Positions 52,850-64,000 of a stretch of DNA of 64,000 bases are shown piece by piece. The notes below the pieces were generated by a model. The model ran no database searches and was not told the origin of the DNA. It saw only the letters and a program-made list of their open reading frames with translations. This DNA comes from Polyangiaceae bacterium. Lineage in GTDB: Bacteria > Myxococcota_A > Polyangia > Polyangiales > Polyangiaceae. The first letter of the stretch is position 1, and each line of letters opens with the position of its first letter. Both the position numbers and the translations under genes were made by a program. The DNA is taken from NCBI GenBank assembly GCA_025936045.1, contig JAICUB010000027.1, forward strand, positions 29,482 through 93,481, read 5' to 3'.

Positions 52850-55503
52850 ATGACGCCGTACTCACCATACTTTCGAACTCTTGCGACGTTCGATGCTCAC
52901 CCCTGGCAGCGCGAGCTCGGGGAAGCCTCCGTTGCGACAGATCGTCTCCTTCGAATCCCCACAGGTTTTGGCAAGACGTTGGGCGTCCTTGGGGCTTGGC
53001 TCTTCCATCGCCTGGAACGGGGGGATGACGCATGGCCACGCCGCCTGGTTTGGTGCCTGCCGATGCGCGTTTTGGTGGAACAAACAGAGGCGGAAGTGCG
53101 TGCCGCCCTTCAGCGTGTGGCTCGCCTTTGGGACGAGCGAACGTCCCATGACGGCAAAGTCGGTGTGCACGTTCTCATGGGTGGCGCCGACAGCGGTGAG
53201 TGGCACCTCCACCCTGAGCACTGCTCGGTGCTGATCGGGACGCAAGACATGTTGCTCTCGAGAGCACTGAATCGCGGATACGGGGCCCATCGGCCACGCT
53301 GGCCGATGGATTTCGGGCTAATGAATCACGACTGCCTCTGGGTGCTGGACGAGGTGCAGCTCATGGACGTTGGACTGGCCACCTCCGGACAGCTCCAGGC
53401 GTTCCGGGTGGCACGCGAGCACAATAGTCGGATGCTGCGTCCCTGTCGGAGCTGGTGGATGAGCGCGACCTTGCAGCGAACGTGGCTCGAGAAGAGCCCG
53501 GAAATGCGGCCGCTAGCAGCCGAGCTTCATCAGAGTGCGATTCCTGTAAAGGATCGCGCGGGCCGCTTGTGGGACGACGTTGACAAGCCTCTGCGGCTCC
53601 AGCCCGTCACTGATACAGGGGCCATTGCAAAACTCGCTGCTCAAGCTCACATCGAGAATGAGGGAAATCGACAGGGGCCGACGCTCATTGTGCTCAATAC
53701 GGTGGATGCAGCCATCGAGCTCCGCAAAAACCTTCAGAAGGACAAGCGTCTCGTCGGAGTCGATGTTCGCCTTCTGCACAGCCGCTTTCGACCTCACGAG
53801 CGCGCGGCATGGCGCGAAGCATTCCTGAATCGAAACGCCTGCGCGCCAGGCACGAACAGAATCATCATCGCGACCCAGGTAATCGAGGCCGGCGTCGATA
53901 TCTCGGCGGGGCTCTTGCTGACTGAGCTTGCTCCTTGGCCCAGCATGGTCCAGCGCTTCGGCCGGGCCGCTCGTTGGGGGGGGAGCGCCCAGCTCATCGT
54001 CCTCGATCGTCAGCCCAAGGACGACAGGGCGGCCGCGCCGTATACCAAAGAAGAGGTCGATGCAGCCCGCCAGGCACTCGACTACCTGAGCAATGGCTCA
54101 CCGCTCGCGCTCGAGGCGTTCGAGGAACAGCACGCTGACCTGTTGCCTTCGCTCTATCCGTATAATCCGAAGCACCTGCTCCTAAGCCATGAACTCGACG
54201 ATCTCTTCGATACAACCCCCGATCTTTCCGGAGCGGACATCGATATCAGCCGCTTCATCCGCGCCGGTGAAGAACGAGATCTTCAGGTTTTCTGGCAAGA
54301 GCTCGAGGCGGACACGATGCCTGGGCGGCGCCTTCGGCCGGCGCGTGAGGCGCTGTGCTCAGTTCCGTTCCTGAAGGCCCAAGACTGGCTTTGCGGCAAG
54401 GGGCAGCGGGTGAAGCAAGGCGTGCGGGCGTGGGTTTGGGATTGGCTCGACGGGACGTGGCGCGCGGCGGAGCGTAGGGATCTCTTTCCCGGACAAACGG
54501 TATTGGTCGACGCGAAGAGCGGCGGGTACGATGTGAGTTTCGGCTGGGATTCCGCGTCACGCGAACCAGTGCCCCCGGTGGCGCCGGCCGTTCCAACCAA
54601 GGAAGAGCTCGGCGACGCGGCGGAGGACGACGAGCAGCTGAGCGCCTACGCCTGGCAGACGATTGCGTTTCATGGTGCGCAGGTGGGCGGTGAAGCAGCG
54701 CGCCTCGGGGACAGGCTTTGCCCAGAACTGCGAACGCTGTTTCATCTCGCGGGGCGCTGGCACGATGCGGGCAAGGCCCACGACGCCTTTCAAAACTCAA
54801 TCCGTAGAAGCGAGTTCGCGCGTCGGGACTTGGCCAAGGCGCCTGATGGTTCTTGGCTGTCGCCGAAGCAACTCTATCCTGACGGTCGGGGTGGCCGCCG
54901 AGCTGGATTTCGACACGAACTTGCCAGCACGTTGGGTCTTTTCGCCGTGCTCATTCGTCACGCGCCCAATCATGCGGCTCTCCTGGGCCCCTGGGGAGAA
55001 GTGCTGGGCGCGGCGGCAGCGGGGACGCCAGAAACGTCGCACTCGCCGCCCAACCAGCTGGAGCGCGAAGTGATCGCGCTCTCCGCCGAGGACTTCGACC
55101 TCCTCGCGTACTTGGTCTGCAGTCATCATGGCAAAGTCCGGGCCGCATGGCATACGTCTCCCGCGGATCAAGAGGCGGCGGATAATGCCGTCCGGATTCG
55201 CGGGGTGCGCGAGGGAGATACGCTGCCATCGGTCCTGTTGGCGACGGAGAATGGGCGCTTCGAGGCGCTTCCTGAATGCGCACTCACCCTGGCTCCGGCG
55301 GCCATCGGATTGAGTGACACGACGGGCCGTAGCTGGACGGACCGGGTGCTCGGGCTTCTGGAACGTCATTCTTCGTTCCAGCTCGCCTTCTTGGAAGCGC
55401 TCTTGCGTGTGGCAGACCAACGTGCGTCGAGCCGGCCCGACGTCGATCCTCTGCTCCACGACCCCCAACATTCCGACGGGCACATCTGGGAGGGAAAACG
55501 ATC

Positions 55504-55507
<4 letters not shown>
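52850..55507 (+). CDS. cas3: Type I-G CRISPR nuclease-helicase Cas3 (HD domain C-terminal)
   Basis: N-terminal SF2 helicase: Walker A IPTGFGKT (about 36-43), DEVQ-box LDEVQLMD (about 166), SAT, and motif VI QRFGRAARWG (about 368). The HD nuclease is at the C-terminus: AFHGAQVGGEAARLG, FHLAGRWHDAGKAHDAF (about 630-647), FRHELAS and SHHGK (about 758). This domain order, reversed from most type I Cas3, is characteristic of type I-G/I-U. 885 residues. The start at 52850 is preferred over an earlier in-frame codon overlapping the AddA-like gene. It unwinds and degrades target DNA after Cascade binding. Confidence 0.95.
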
Positions 55508-58799
<3,292 letters not shown>

Positions 58800-58801
58800 G
58801 C

Positions 58802-60478
58802 ATGGCTTCCGCTTCCGTTCTTGGCGTCGATCTTGGCACTCAGCCCACAGCCGGCGGCATTGCGGCTGAGTTTCGCTTTCCGGCCCGGCGCTACCATGCC
58901 ACCCCGTGGGGCAGTCACGTCAATGAGGGCCTCATCGAGTGGCCGCCTTCGCCCTGGCGGCTACTGCGTAGCTTCCTGGCGACGGGCTACACCAAGCTCC
59001 GATGGCCGAAGGAGGGACCGCCTCCGCTCGCCCGGTCCCTGATCCACAAGCTCGCTCTCGTCCTGCCTCGCTACCGCTTACCTCATGCGCTGGGCACCCA
59101 TAGCCGCCACTACATGCCCATGGCCCGCTTCAAGAACGGTCGCGAAGAGACGACCATGGTGCTCGACACCTGGGCGCGGATCGAAGATGGGGCCGTCGGA
59201 GTCCACTGGGACGTACACCTAACGCCGGAGGAGAGATGCCTCTTCGGAGACATCGTTAGGGAACTAGGATATCTCGGTCGTTCTGAGAGCTGGGTAGACG
59301 GGATGCTCTTGAGTGAAGCCGCACTGTCGGATTTTGACGTCCAACCTGGAGAAGCGCGCGAGCGGCCGGGATCGGGATGGGAGCAAGTTTCCTTGCTCGC
59401 TCCGCTACCCGCGCCCGAGTACTTGAACTGGCGAGAAGAGATCGTGCATGCGGCACTCACCAGCCTTCCTGCCGTCAACACGAAGGGCAAGAGCCTGTCA
59501 AAGGCTCAGCGCGCCAAGCTTATCGAGGAGACGCAAGCTGCCTACCCCGCCGACTTGGTTGCGTGCCTTCAGGCTGATACGGGGTGGTTGCACGCGCTCG
59601 GTTGGAACCAGCCGCCCGGCAGCCGCAAGGTCTTCTATTGGCGCCGAGCGGATTCGTTGGAAGGAACCGGAATGCGATCCGTTCCACGAGCGTATCGCCC
59701 GCCATCGGTTGAGTTTATGCTCCTGTCGATGGCGACCGCCAGTGGCAATCTCCATGCGCTGCCATCGATCACGAGGACACTCCCGCAAGGTGAACTATTG
59801 CATCGGGCGTTGCTGGCGCACGGCCCGCGGGAGGAGAACGCGACCGCTGCACTGAGCGGACGCGACTCGAACGGCGATCCGCTTCGTGGCGAGCACGCAC
59901 ATCGCCACGCGCATCTGATCCACGTTGACCTGGACGGCGACGAGCACCTCGATCACGCGTTAATTTGGGTACCGCAAGGGTTGAATGCAGACGCACAGCG
60001 AAGCGTACGAGCCGTACGCAGAACCTTCGCAAAAGGCATCGATCCGCTGAAGCTCGCGGTGGTGGCCGCGGGTTCCCGCTCCGATCTCGCCTCACTGCCC
60101 CCGCCCTGGGGTGAGCGCCTGTTGGCGGTCCTCGGCGGCAAAGGTGGCTCGCGTCGCTGGCGATCCATTACGCCGTTCGTTCCTCCTCGATACGTGAAGC
60201 CACGAGGCCGAAATGCGCTCGAGGGGCAGATCGCCGTTGAGCTCGTCGGGCGAGGATTTTCGGAGCCAATTTCGATCCGGGTCTTCGATCCACACACCGA
60301 TGACCTCGCTCGGAAGAGTCGTCACTTCGTTAGACGCAGGGGACGCCGAAGAGCTCCCACTCCACCGGCGGACTGTGGGTTCATGTTGGAGCTGGAATTC
60401 AAGGAACCGGTGTTAGGTCCTGTCGCGCTCGGCTACGGTTCCCACTTTGGCCTTGGACTGTTCACCGCGGTGGAGTAG
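58802..60478 (+). CDS. csb2: Type I-G Csb2 (Cas5-Cas6 fusion, GSU0054 family)
   Basis: The AAEFRFPARRYHATPWGSHV block, VNEGLIEWPPSPWRLLRS and the C-terminal LGPVALGYGSHFGLGLF (Gly-rich, Cas6-like loop) are family signatures. In type I-G this protein combines the Cas5 role (5' handle cap) and Cas6 role (repeat cleavage). 558 residues; 2 bp after cas7. Last gene of the operon on this strand before the inserted minus-strand pair. Confidence 0.95.
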   Translation: MASASVLGVDLGTQPTAGGIAAEFRFPARRYHATPWGSHVNEGLIEWPPSPWRLLRSFLATGYTKLRWPKEGPPPLARSLIHKLALVLPRYRLPHALGTHSRHYMPMARFKNGREETTMVLDTWARIEDGAVGVHWDVHLTPEERCLFGDIVRELGYLGRSESWVDGMLLSEAALSDFDVQPGEARERPGSGWEQVSLLAPLPAPEYLNWREEIVHAALTSLPAVNTKGKSLSKAQRAKLIEETQAAYPADLVACLQADTGWLHALGWNQPPGSRKVFYWRRADSLEGTGMRSVPRAYRPPSVEFMLLSMATASGNLHALPSITRTLPQGELLHRALLAHGPREENATAALSGRDSNGDPLRGEHAHRHAHLIHVDLDGDEHLDHALIWVPQGLNADAQRSVRAVRRTFAKGIDPLKLAVVAAGSRSDLASLPPPWGERLLAVLGGKGGSRRWRSITPFVPPRYVKPRGRNALEGQIAVELVGRGFSEPISIRVFDPHTDDLARKSRHFVRRRGRRRAPTPPADCGFMLELEFKEPVLGPVALGYGSHFGLGLFTAVE

Positions 60479-60482
60479 ATGC

Positions 60483-60815
60483 TCACGCGTCAGCGTCATG
60501 GTCTGAGAGGAGCTCGAAGTCGCGTCGATGCTTCTTCTTCGAATGCTCGTAAGCTCGAGGCCGCCGGAGCCGGAGGGACTGCGACGAGCGCGAGCATCGA
60601 GACGTTCGCCGACAACGCCACGCAGCACGCAACGCCTCGCGCAAGATCTGATCGCGAGACTTCGGCGGCACCGCGTCGAGCGTCACGAGATCCACGCGAC
60701 GGCCGAGCCAGCATTCGAGGTCTCGCTGAAACCGGCTCAAGGCAAAGGGGCACAGTAAATCGACGTCGCTATCGCCTTGCCCTTCATCTCTCCGCGTTGG
60801 CCCGAAGAATTTCAC
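60483..60815 (-). pseudogene. Minimal nucleotidyltransferase (MNT) remnant
   Basis: The stretch VKFFGPTRRDEGQGDSDVDL keeps the nucleotidyltransferase GSxxxG...DSDVD signature only in part: the G-S is changed to G-P, and the usual first helices before it are missing. ECWLGRRVDLVTLDAVPPK and ILREALRAA then match the rest of a ~100-residue MNT domain, after which the frame turns into basic low-complexity sequence. It overlaps the Uma2 stop codon. It is probably a truncated remnant of an MNT antitoxin-type gene; an intact HEPN partner is not seen. Confidence 0.6.
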
Positions 60816-61372
60816 GTCCACAAGCGCGAGAGATCGAGCTCGATCGCCTCGAACGGCGCGGCCCTCACCCGCTCGTCGCCTCCGTGCGTGGCCACAACCA
60901 TCCAGTGCCCCGACTCGAGCCGGTACACCTCCAGGGTCTGCGTCGCCGGGTCTATCAACCAAGCGTACGGCACAGCGACGTGCGCGTAGATGGGGAGCTT
61001 CCGAGTTCGGTCCACGCGACTCGTGGACGGGGACAGAATTTCGCACACCCAATCGGGTGGCAACGTGAAGTACGCTTCGTCTGGGATGCTCGGCAGGCGG
61101 TCAGAACGCCAACCCGCGAGATCAGGGACCAACACGTCGTCTCCGAGGTGGAGCTCGGGTTCATAGAGAATTCGCCAGCCGCCAGGTCCACCGTCACCGA
61201 ATCGATACGGCGGCACCAAGATGCCGCCGAGGCTCGAGGCAACATTGGCGTGCCGCGGTGCCGGTCGAGGACTAACCACAAGCTCCCCATTCACGAGCTC
61301 GCCCACGACGTTCTCGGGCAGCGCCACGATGTCGGCGTAGGTAGCTGGCCGCCGCGCTGGCAACGTCACCAC
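60812..61372 (-). CDS. Uma2 (DUF820) family restriction-endonuclease-fold protein
   Basis: 186 residues from the GTG at 61372 (another GTG is adjacent), the usual Uma2 length. Blocks ELVNGELVVSPRPAPRH, LYEPELHLGDDVLVPDLAGW, DWVCEILSPSTSRVDRTRKL and YAHVAVPYAWLIDP give the PD-(D/E)XK-like core, with the Asp of VPDLAGW and Glu of CEILS in place. Family members are common in cyanobacteria and myxobacteria and are poorly understood; some appear as mobile cargo. It is divergent from cas4-cas1, with 50 bp between starts, and followed by an MNT remnant. No ribosome site is evident. Confidence 0.88.
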   Translation of the reverse strand: MVTLPARRPATYADIVALPENVVGELVNGELVVSPRPAPRHANVASSLGGILVPPYRFGDGGPGGWRILYEPELHLGDDVLVPDLAGWRSDRLPSIPDEAYFTLPPDWVCEILSPSTSRVDRTRKLPIYAHVAVPYAWLIDPATQTLEVYRLESGHWMVVATHGGDERVRAAPFEAIELDLSRLWT

Positions 61373-61422
61373 AGGAAGATAGCACGTCGCCGCTCGAACG
61401 CGCGGGAAAGGAGAACGCGCCC

Positions 61423-63291
61423 GTGACCGACAGAGAGGCCGCCGAAGCCGAAGTCCGACCCCGAGTCGAAGTCGACGGTGGCATGGACGCCGCCGCCCTG
61501 CGAGCGAAGCCGTTGCCACGCCAGCTGCCCGTCGTCCGCGACGAGAGCAACCTTATCCCCGCTCGGATGATCAATGAGGTCCTCTACTGCGAGCGCCTCA
61601 TGTACCTCGAGTGGGTGCAGGGTGAATGGGGCGAGAATGAGTTCACCGTCGACGGGCAGGGTGTCCACCGCAAGGTGAACGAGGAAGGCAAACCGCTCCG
61701 AGAGACTGCGCAGACCACGTCCGACGACGACAGCAGCGAAAAGGACGAGAGCGAGCCGTACGTGGCGAGGTCCGTATGGCTCTCTTCGGAAAAACTAGGT
61801 ATCACGGCGAAGCTCGATCTGGTCGAGGTTGACGGCGGGGCCGTCGTTCCGGTCGAGTACAAGCGAGGCTCGAAGCCGGACGTGCCAGAAGGCGCGTATC
61901 TGCCGGAGCTCGCGCAAGTTTGCGCGCAAGTGCTTCTGTTGCGTGAGCACGGCTACGCGTGTGACCGGGGGGAGATCTACTACGCGAAGGATCGGCGCCG
62001 CGTCCCGATCGCGATCAACGACGCGCTCATCGCACGCACGCTCGAAGCGGCCGCCCGTATCCGAGAGCTCTGCGCGGAGGGGCTGATTCCTCCACCACTC
62101 GACGACAGCCCCAAGTGCAACGGCTGTTCGCTAGTCGGGATTTGCTTGCCCGACGAAACGCGGGCGCTGGCCAAAGCGCCGGTCGGCATCCCCGACGTTG
62201 ACGACGACCCTGTGTTTGAGCTGGGTGACGACCCCTGGGGGCTCGACGGCGGGCTCGAGCGTCCCGTGCGTCGTCTATTTCCTGCTCGGGACGACAAGCT
62301 CCCGGTCTATGTCCAGGCCCAGGGGGCGATGGTTCGACTCGACGGGGAGCGGCTCATCGTGCAGTCGTCCGGCGAGGTGGCGAAGGAGACGCGTCTCTCG
62401 AATACCTCTCACCTCGCGCTTTTTGGCAACGTGCACGTCACGACTCCCGTCATTCGGAAACTGATGGATCGCGGGATCCCGCTGCTCTTCTTCACATATG
62501 GCGGCTGGTTCACGGGACAGACGACCAGCCATGACTCGAAGAACGTGGAGCTTCGTCTCGCGCAGTATGCGGCCACTCAGGACAAGAATCGATGCTTGGT
62601 GCTCGCACGCGGGTTCGTTGCCTCGAAAATTCTCAATTGTCGAACCCTGCTGCGCCGCAATCATGCGAACCCGGACGCTGTCGCGTTGTCCGAGCTCAAG
62701 CAGCTCACGCGTAAGGCGCGTCACGCAGATGGCATCGAGAGCCTGCTCGGCATCGAGGGCACGGCGGCGCGGCGCTACTTCGGAGAATTCGGCGGCATGC
62801 TCAAGGGCGACGCCGTTGAAACGTTCGATCTCGATGGTCGTAATCGGCGACCTCCGAGAGATCCGATCAACGCGTTGCTCTCGTTCTGCTACTCGCTCCT
62901 CGCAAAGGAAGTGTCCATGGCAGTTCGAGCCGTCGGTCTCGACGGCATGCTGGGGTTCTACCACCAGCCCCATTTCGGGAGGCCGTCCCTGGCGCTCGAT
63001 CTGATGGAGGAATTTCGACCCGTACTCGCCGACTCCACCGTTATCGGAGCGGTCAACAACGGCGTCATCCAGTCGAGCGACTTCATTCGCGCCGCCGGCA
63101 GCGTCGCGCTGACTCAACCTGCACGGAAGCGGCTGATCTTGAATTTCGAACGTCGCATGGACCAGCTCGTCACGCACCCTGTGTTCGACTACCGCATCAG
63201 CTACCGGCGCGTCCTCGAAGTGCAGGCGCGACTATTGAGCCGGCTCCTTCTGGGCGAGATCGCGCACTACCCGGAGTTTCGCATTCGCTAG
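61423..63291 (+). CDS. cas4-cas1: Cas4-Cas1 fusion protein
   Basis: The N-terminal ~225 residues are Cas4: first Fe-S Cys56 in VLYCERLMYL, nuclease Asp in ITAKLDLVEV and Glu/Lys in VPVEYKRG, then CNGCSLVGIC with three further Cys. The C-terminal ~340 residues are Cas1: catalytic Glu445 in IEGTAARRYFGEF and the His/Asp cluster in GFYHQPHFGRPSLALDLMEE. Fusions of this kind are typical of type I-G (for example Geobacter) and select and trim spacers with the right PAM. GTG start, GGAG upstream. Cas2 follows 19 bp later. Confidence 0.96.
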   Translation: MTDREAAEAEVRPRVEVDGGMDAAALRAKPLPRQLPVVRDESNLIPARMINEVLYCERLMYLEWVQGEWGENEFTVDGQGVHRKVNEEGKPLRETAQTTSDDDSSEKDESEPYVARSVWLSSEKLGITAKLDLVEVDGGAVVPVEYKRGSKPDVPEGAYLPELAQVCAQVLLLREHGYACDRGEIYYAKDRRRVPIAINDALIARTLEAAARIRELCAEGLIPPPLDDSPKCNGCSLVGICLPDETRALAKAPVGIPDVDDDPVFELGDDPWGLDGGLERPVRRLFPARDDKLPVYVQAQGAMVRLDGERLIVQSSGEVAKETRLSNTSHLALFGNVHVTTPVIRKLMDRGIPLLFFTYGGWFTGQTTSHDSKNVELRLAQYAATQDKNRCLVLARGFVASKILNCRTLLRRNHANPDAVALSELKQLTRKARHADGIESLLGIEGTAARRYFGEFGGMLKGDAVETFDLDGRNRRPPRDPINALLSFCYSLLAKEVSMAVRAVGLDGMLGFYHQPHFGRPSLALDLMEEFRPVLADSTVIGAVNNGVIQSSDFIRAAGSVALTQPARKRLILNFERRMDQLVTHPVFDYRISYRRVLEVQARLLSRLLLGEIAHYPEFRIR

Positions 63292-63310
63292 AGCGTCGAT
63301 CGAGGCCATT

Positions 63311-63601
63311 ATGCGTCACACCTACGTCGTCACCTACGACATCTGCGAGCCGAAGCGCCTTCGCAAGGTCTATAAGCTCATGCTCGGCTGGGGCGATCAC
63401 CTGCAGCTTTCGGTGTTCCAATGCGAGCTGAGCCATCGCGAGCTCGTCGAACTCCGCATCCAGCTCGATCGGATCATCAAGCCGTCCGAAGACCAGGTTC
63501 TGTTCGCCAATCTCGGAACGATCGAGGGGCGCGCGGCCGACGCAATCAGCGCGCTCGGCCGCCCCTACGCTGATCCTGAGCGCGTTGCGATTGTCGTGTA
63601 G
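63311..63601 (+). CDS. cas2: Cas2 spacer-integration subunit
   Basis: VVTYDICEPKRLRKVYK with the conserved early Asp, and LQLSVFQCELSHREL, are Cas2 signatures; 96 residues. Cas2 dimers bridge two Cas1 dimers for spacer integration. It completes the adaptation module; the array follows. Confidence 0.95.
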   Translation: MRHTYVVTYDICEPKRLRKVYKLMLGWGDHLQLSVFQCELSHRELVELRIQLDRIIKPSEDQVLFANLGTIEGRAADAISALGRPYADPERVAIVV

Positions 63602-63851
63602 TGCGGGAGCGCTAATGAGACTTCTTACTGCGAGCGGCTCGATGTATTCTGCAGACTGCTGCGAGCGGTTCGGCGAGCGCCAAGACCCCCTCGGCGCTCG
63701 CAAACCTCCTAGGTCCTTGAAAATCAAACGATATGCTCACGCTCGGTCTCGCCGCACACCCGTCGGCGGCGCATGCGAATACTCGCGCCGCACCCACCCG
63801 CTCGCAGTTCGCGCGCGAAGCACTTGTATTCGCCCGGGATCTGCGAGGTCC
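63602..63851 (+). promoter_or_regulatory. CRISPR leader
   Basis: 250 bp between cas2 and the first repeat, without a gene. It includes the AT-rich run TTGAAAATCAAACGATATG (63717-63735), unusual in this GC-rich window, where the array promoter is likely. Exact -35/-10 not assigned. The minus-strand frame reading through the array is not a gene. Confidence 0.6.
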
Positions 63852-64000
63852 CTCTCCGCCGCGTTCATGCGGCGGCCCCGTTGAAGCGATGAGGTCGCGA
63901 GCGACAGAGCGAAGGCGCTCAAGCTCTCCGCCGCGTTCATGCGGCGGCCCCGTTGAAGCGCTCAGCATTCGCGCTCTCCCTTGCGGCCTTGCGCCTCTCC
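63852..64000 (+). CRISPR. CRISPR array, left end, truncated by the window
   Basis: Two identical 37-bp repeats (63852-63888 and 63924-63960) and the first 6 bp of a third (63995-64000). They begin CTCTCCGCCGCGTTCATGCG and end GTTGAAGCG, the 3' end usual for a repeat handle. The repeat contains the hairpin CCGCCGC-GTTCAT-GCGGCGG (7-bp stem). Spacers are 35 bp (63889-63923) and 34 bp (63961-63994). The array follows the type I-G cas genes in the same orientation, with the first spacer nearest the leader, presumably the newest. Confidence 0.95.

Noticed and set aside
63612..63968. Minus-strand frame with repeated TGPPHERGGE
   Set aside because: It is a translation through CRISPR repeats, not a gene.

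Overview
The window is GC-rich throughout, and its genes point to a soil myxobacterium (Myxococcota, probably Polyangiales). The signs are lipoproteins with long Gly/Ser linkers (five in this window), Cys-rich tandem-repeat surface proteins, a DUF1552/DUF1592 pair, a CheB-CheR-PAS-kinase-receiver megaprotein, and an ECF sigma/FecR cluster. This assignment is inference from gene content; no rRNA or tRNA gene was seen.

Layout. 1-9.6 kb: three tightly packed plus-strand genes for very large proteins of unknown function, the first cut by the window edge. 9.6-15.8 kb: an uncharacterised protein divergent from a glycine-rich RRM RNA-binding protein, then a Cys-rich lipoprotein divergent from an arylsulfotransferase-like lipoprotein. 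15.8-22.0 kb: signalling block with the hybrid megaprotein and an ATGA-coupled Cache kinase/LuxR-type regulator pair. 22.1-24.6 kb: queC, a scar holding a headless TetR remnant, and an atypical SDR protein. 24.8-36.1 kb: secreted and envelope proteins (CE1-like esterase, DUF1552/DUF1592 operon, a coupled sigma-FecR-outer-membrane-beta-helix operon, a beta-propeller lipoprotein). 36.2-45.0 kb: small proteins, a one-chain trehalose synthase/phosphatase (OtsA-OtsB fusion), a cupin, a pyruvate (or branched-chain) dehydrogenase E1alpha-E1beta-E2 operon, and a jelly-roll-like lipoprotein.

45.7-64 kb is the most notable part: a type I-G (formerly I-U) CRISPR-Cas locus. Seven genes, with junctions of 4-bp overlap to 19-bp gap, run from 45677 to 60478: a WYL-domain regulator, an AddB-like Fe-S nuclease, an AddA-like helicase-nuclease, Cas3 (helicase first, HD last), Csx17, Cas7 (Csb1) and Csb2 (Cas5-Cas6). 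A minus-strand insertion then holds a Uma2-type nuclease overlapping a broken minimal nucleotidyltransferase. The adaptation genes follow (Cas4-Cas1 fusion, Cas2), then about 250 bp of leader and a CRISPR array with two full 37-bp repeats and the first bases of a third at the window edge. A double-strand-break resection machine of AddAB type, apparently co-transcribed with Cas interference genes under a WYL regulator, is my main candidate for an undescribed functional coupling. It could serve spacer capture, Cas3-product degradation, or a separate defence function under shared control.
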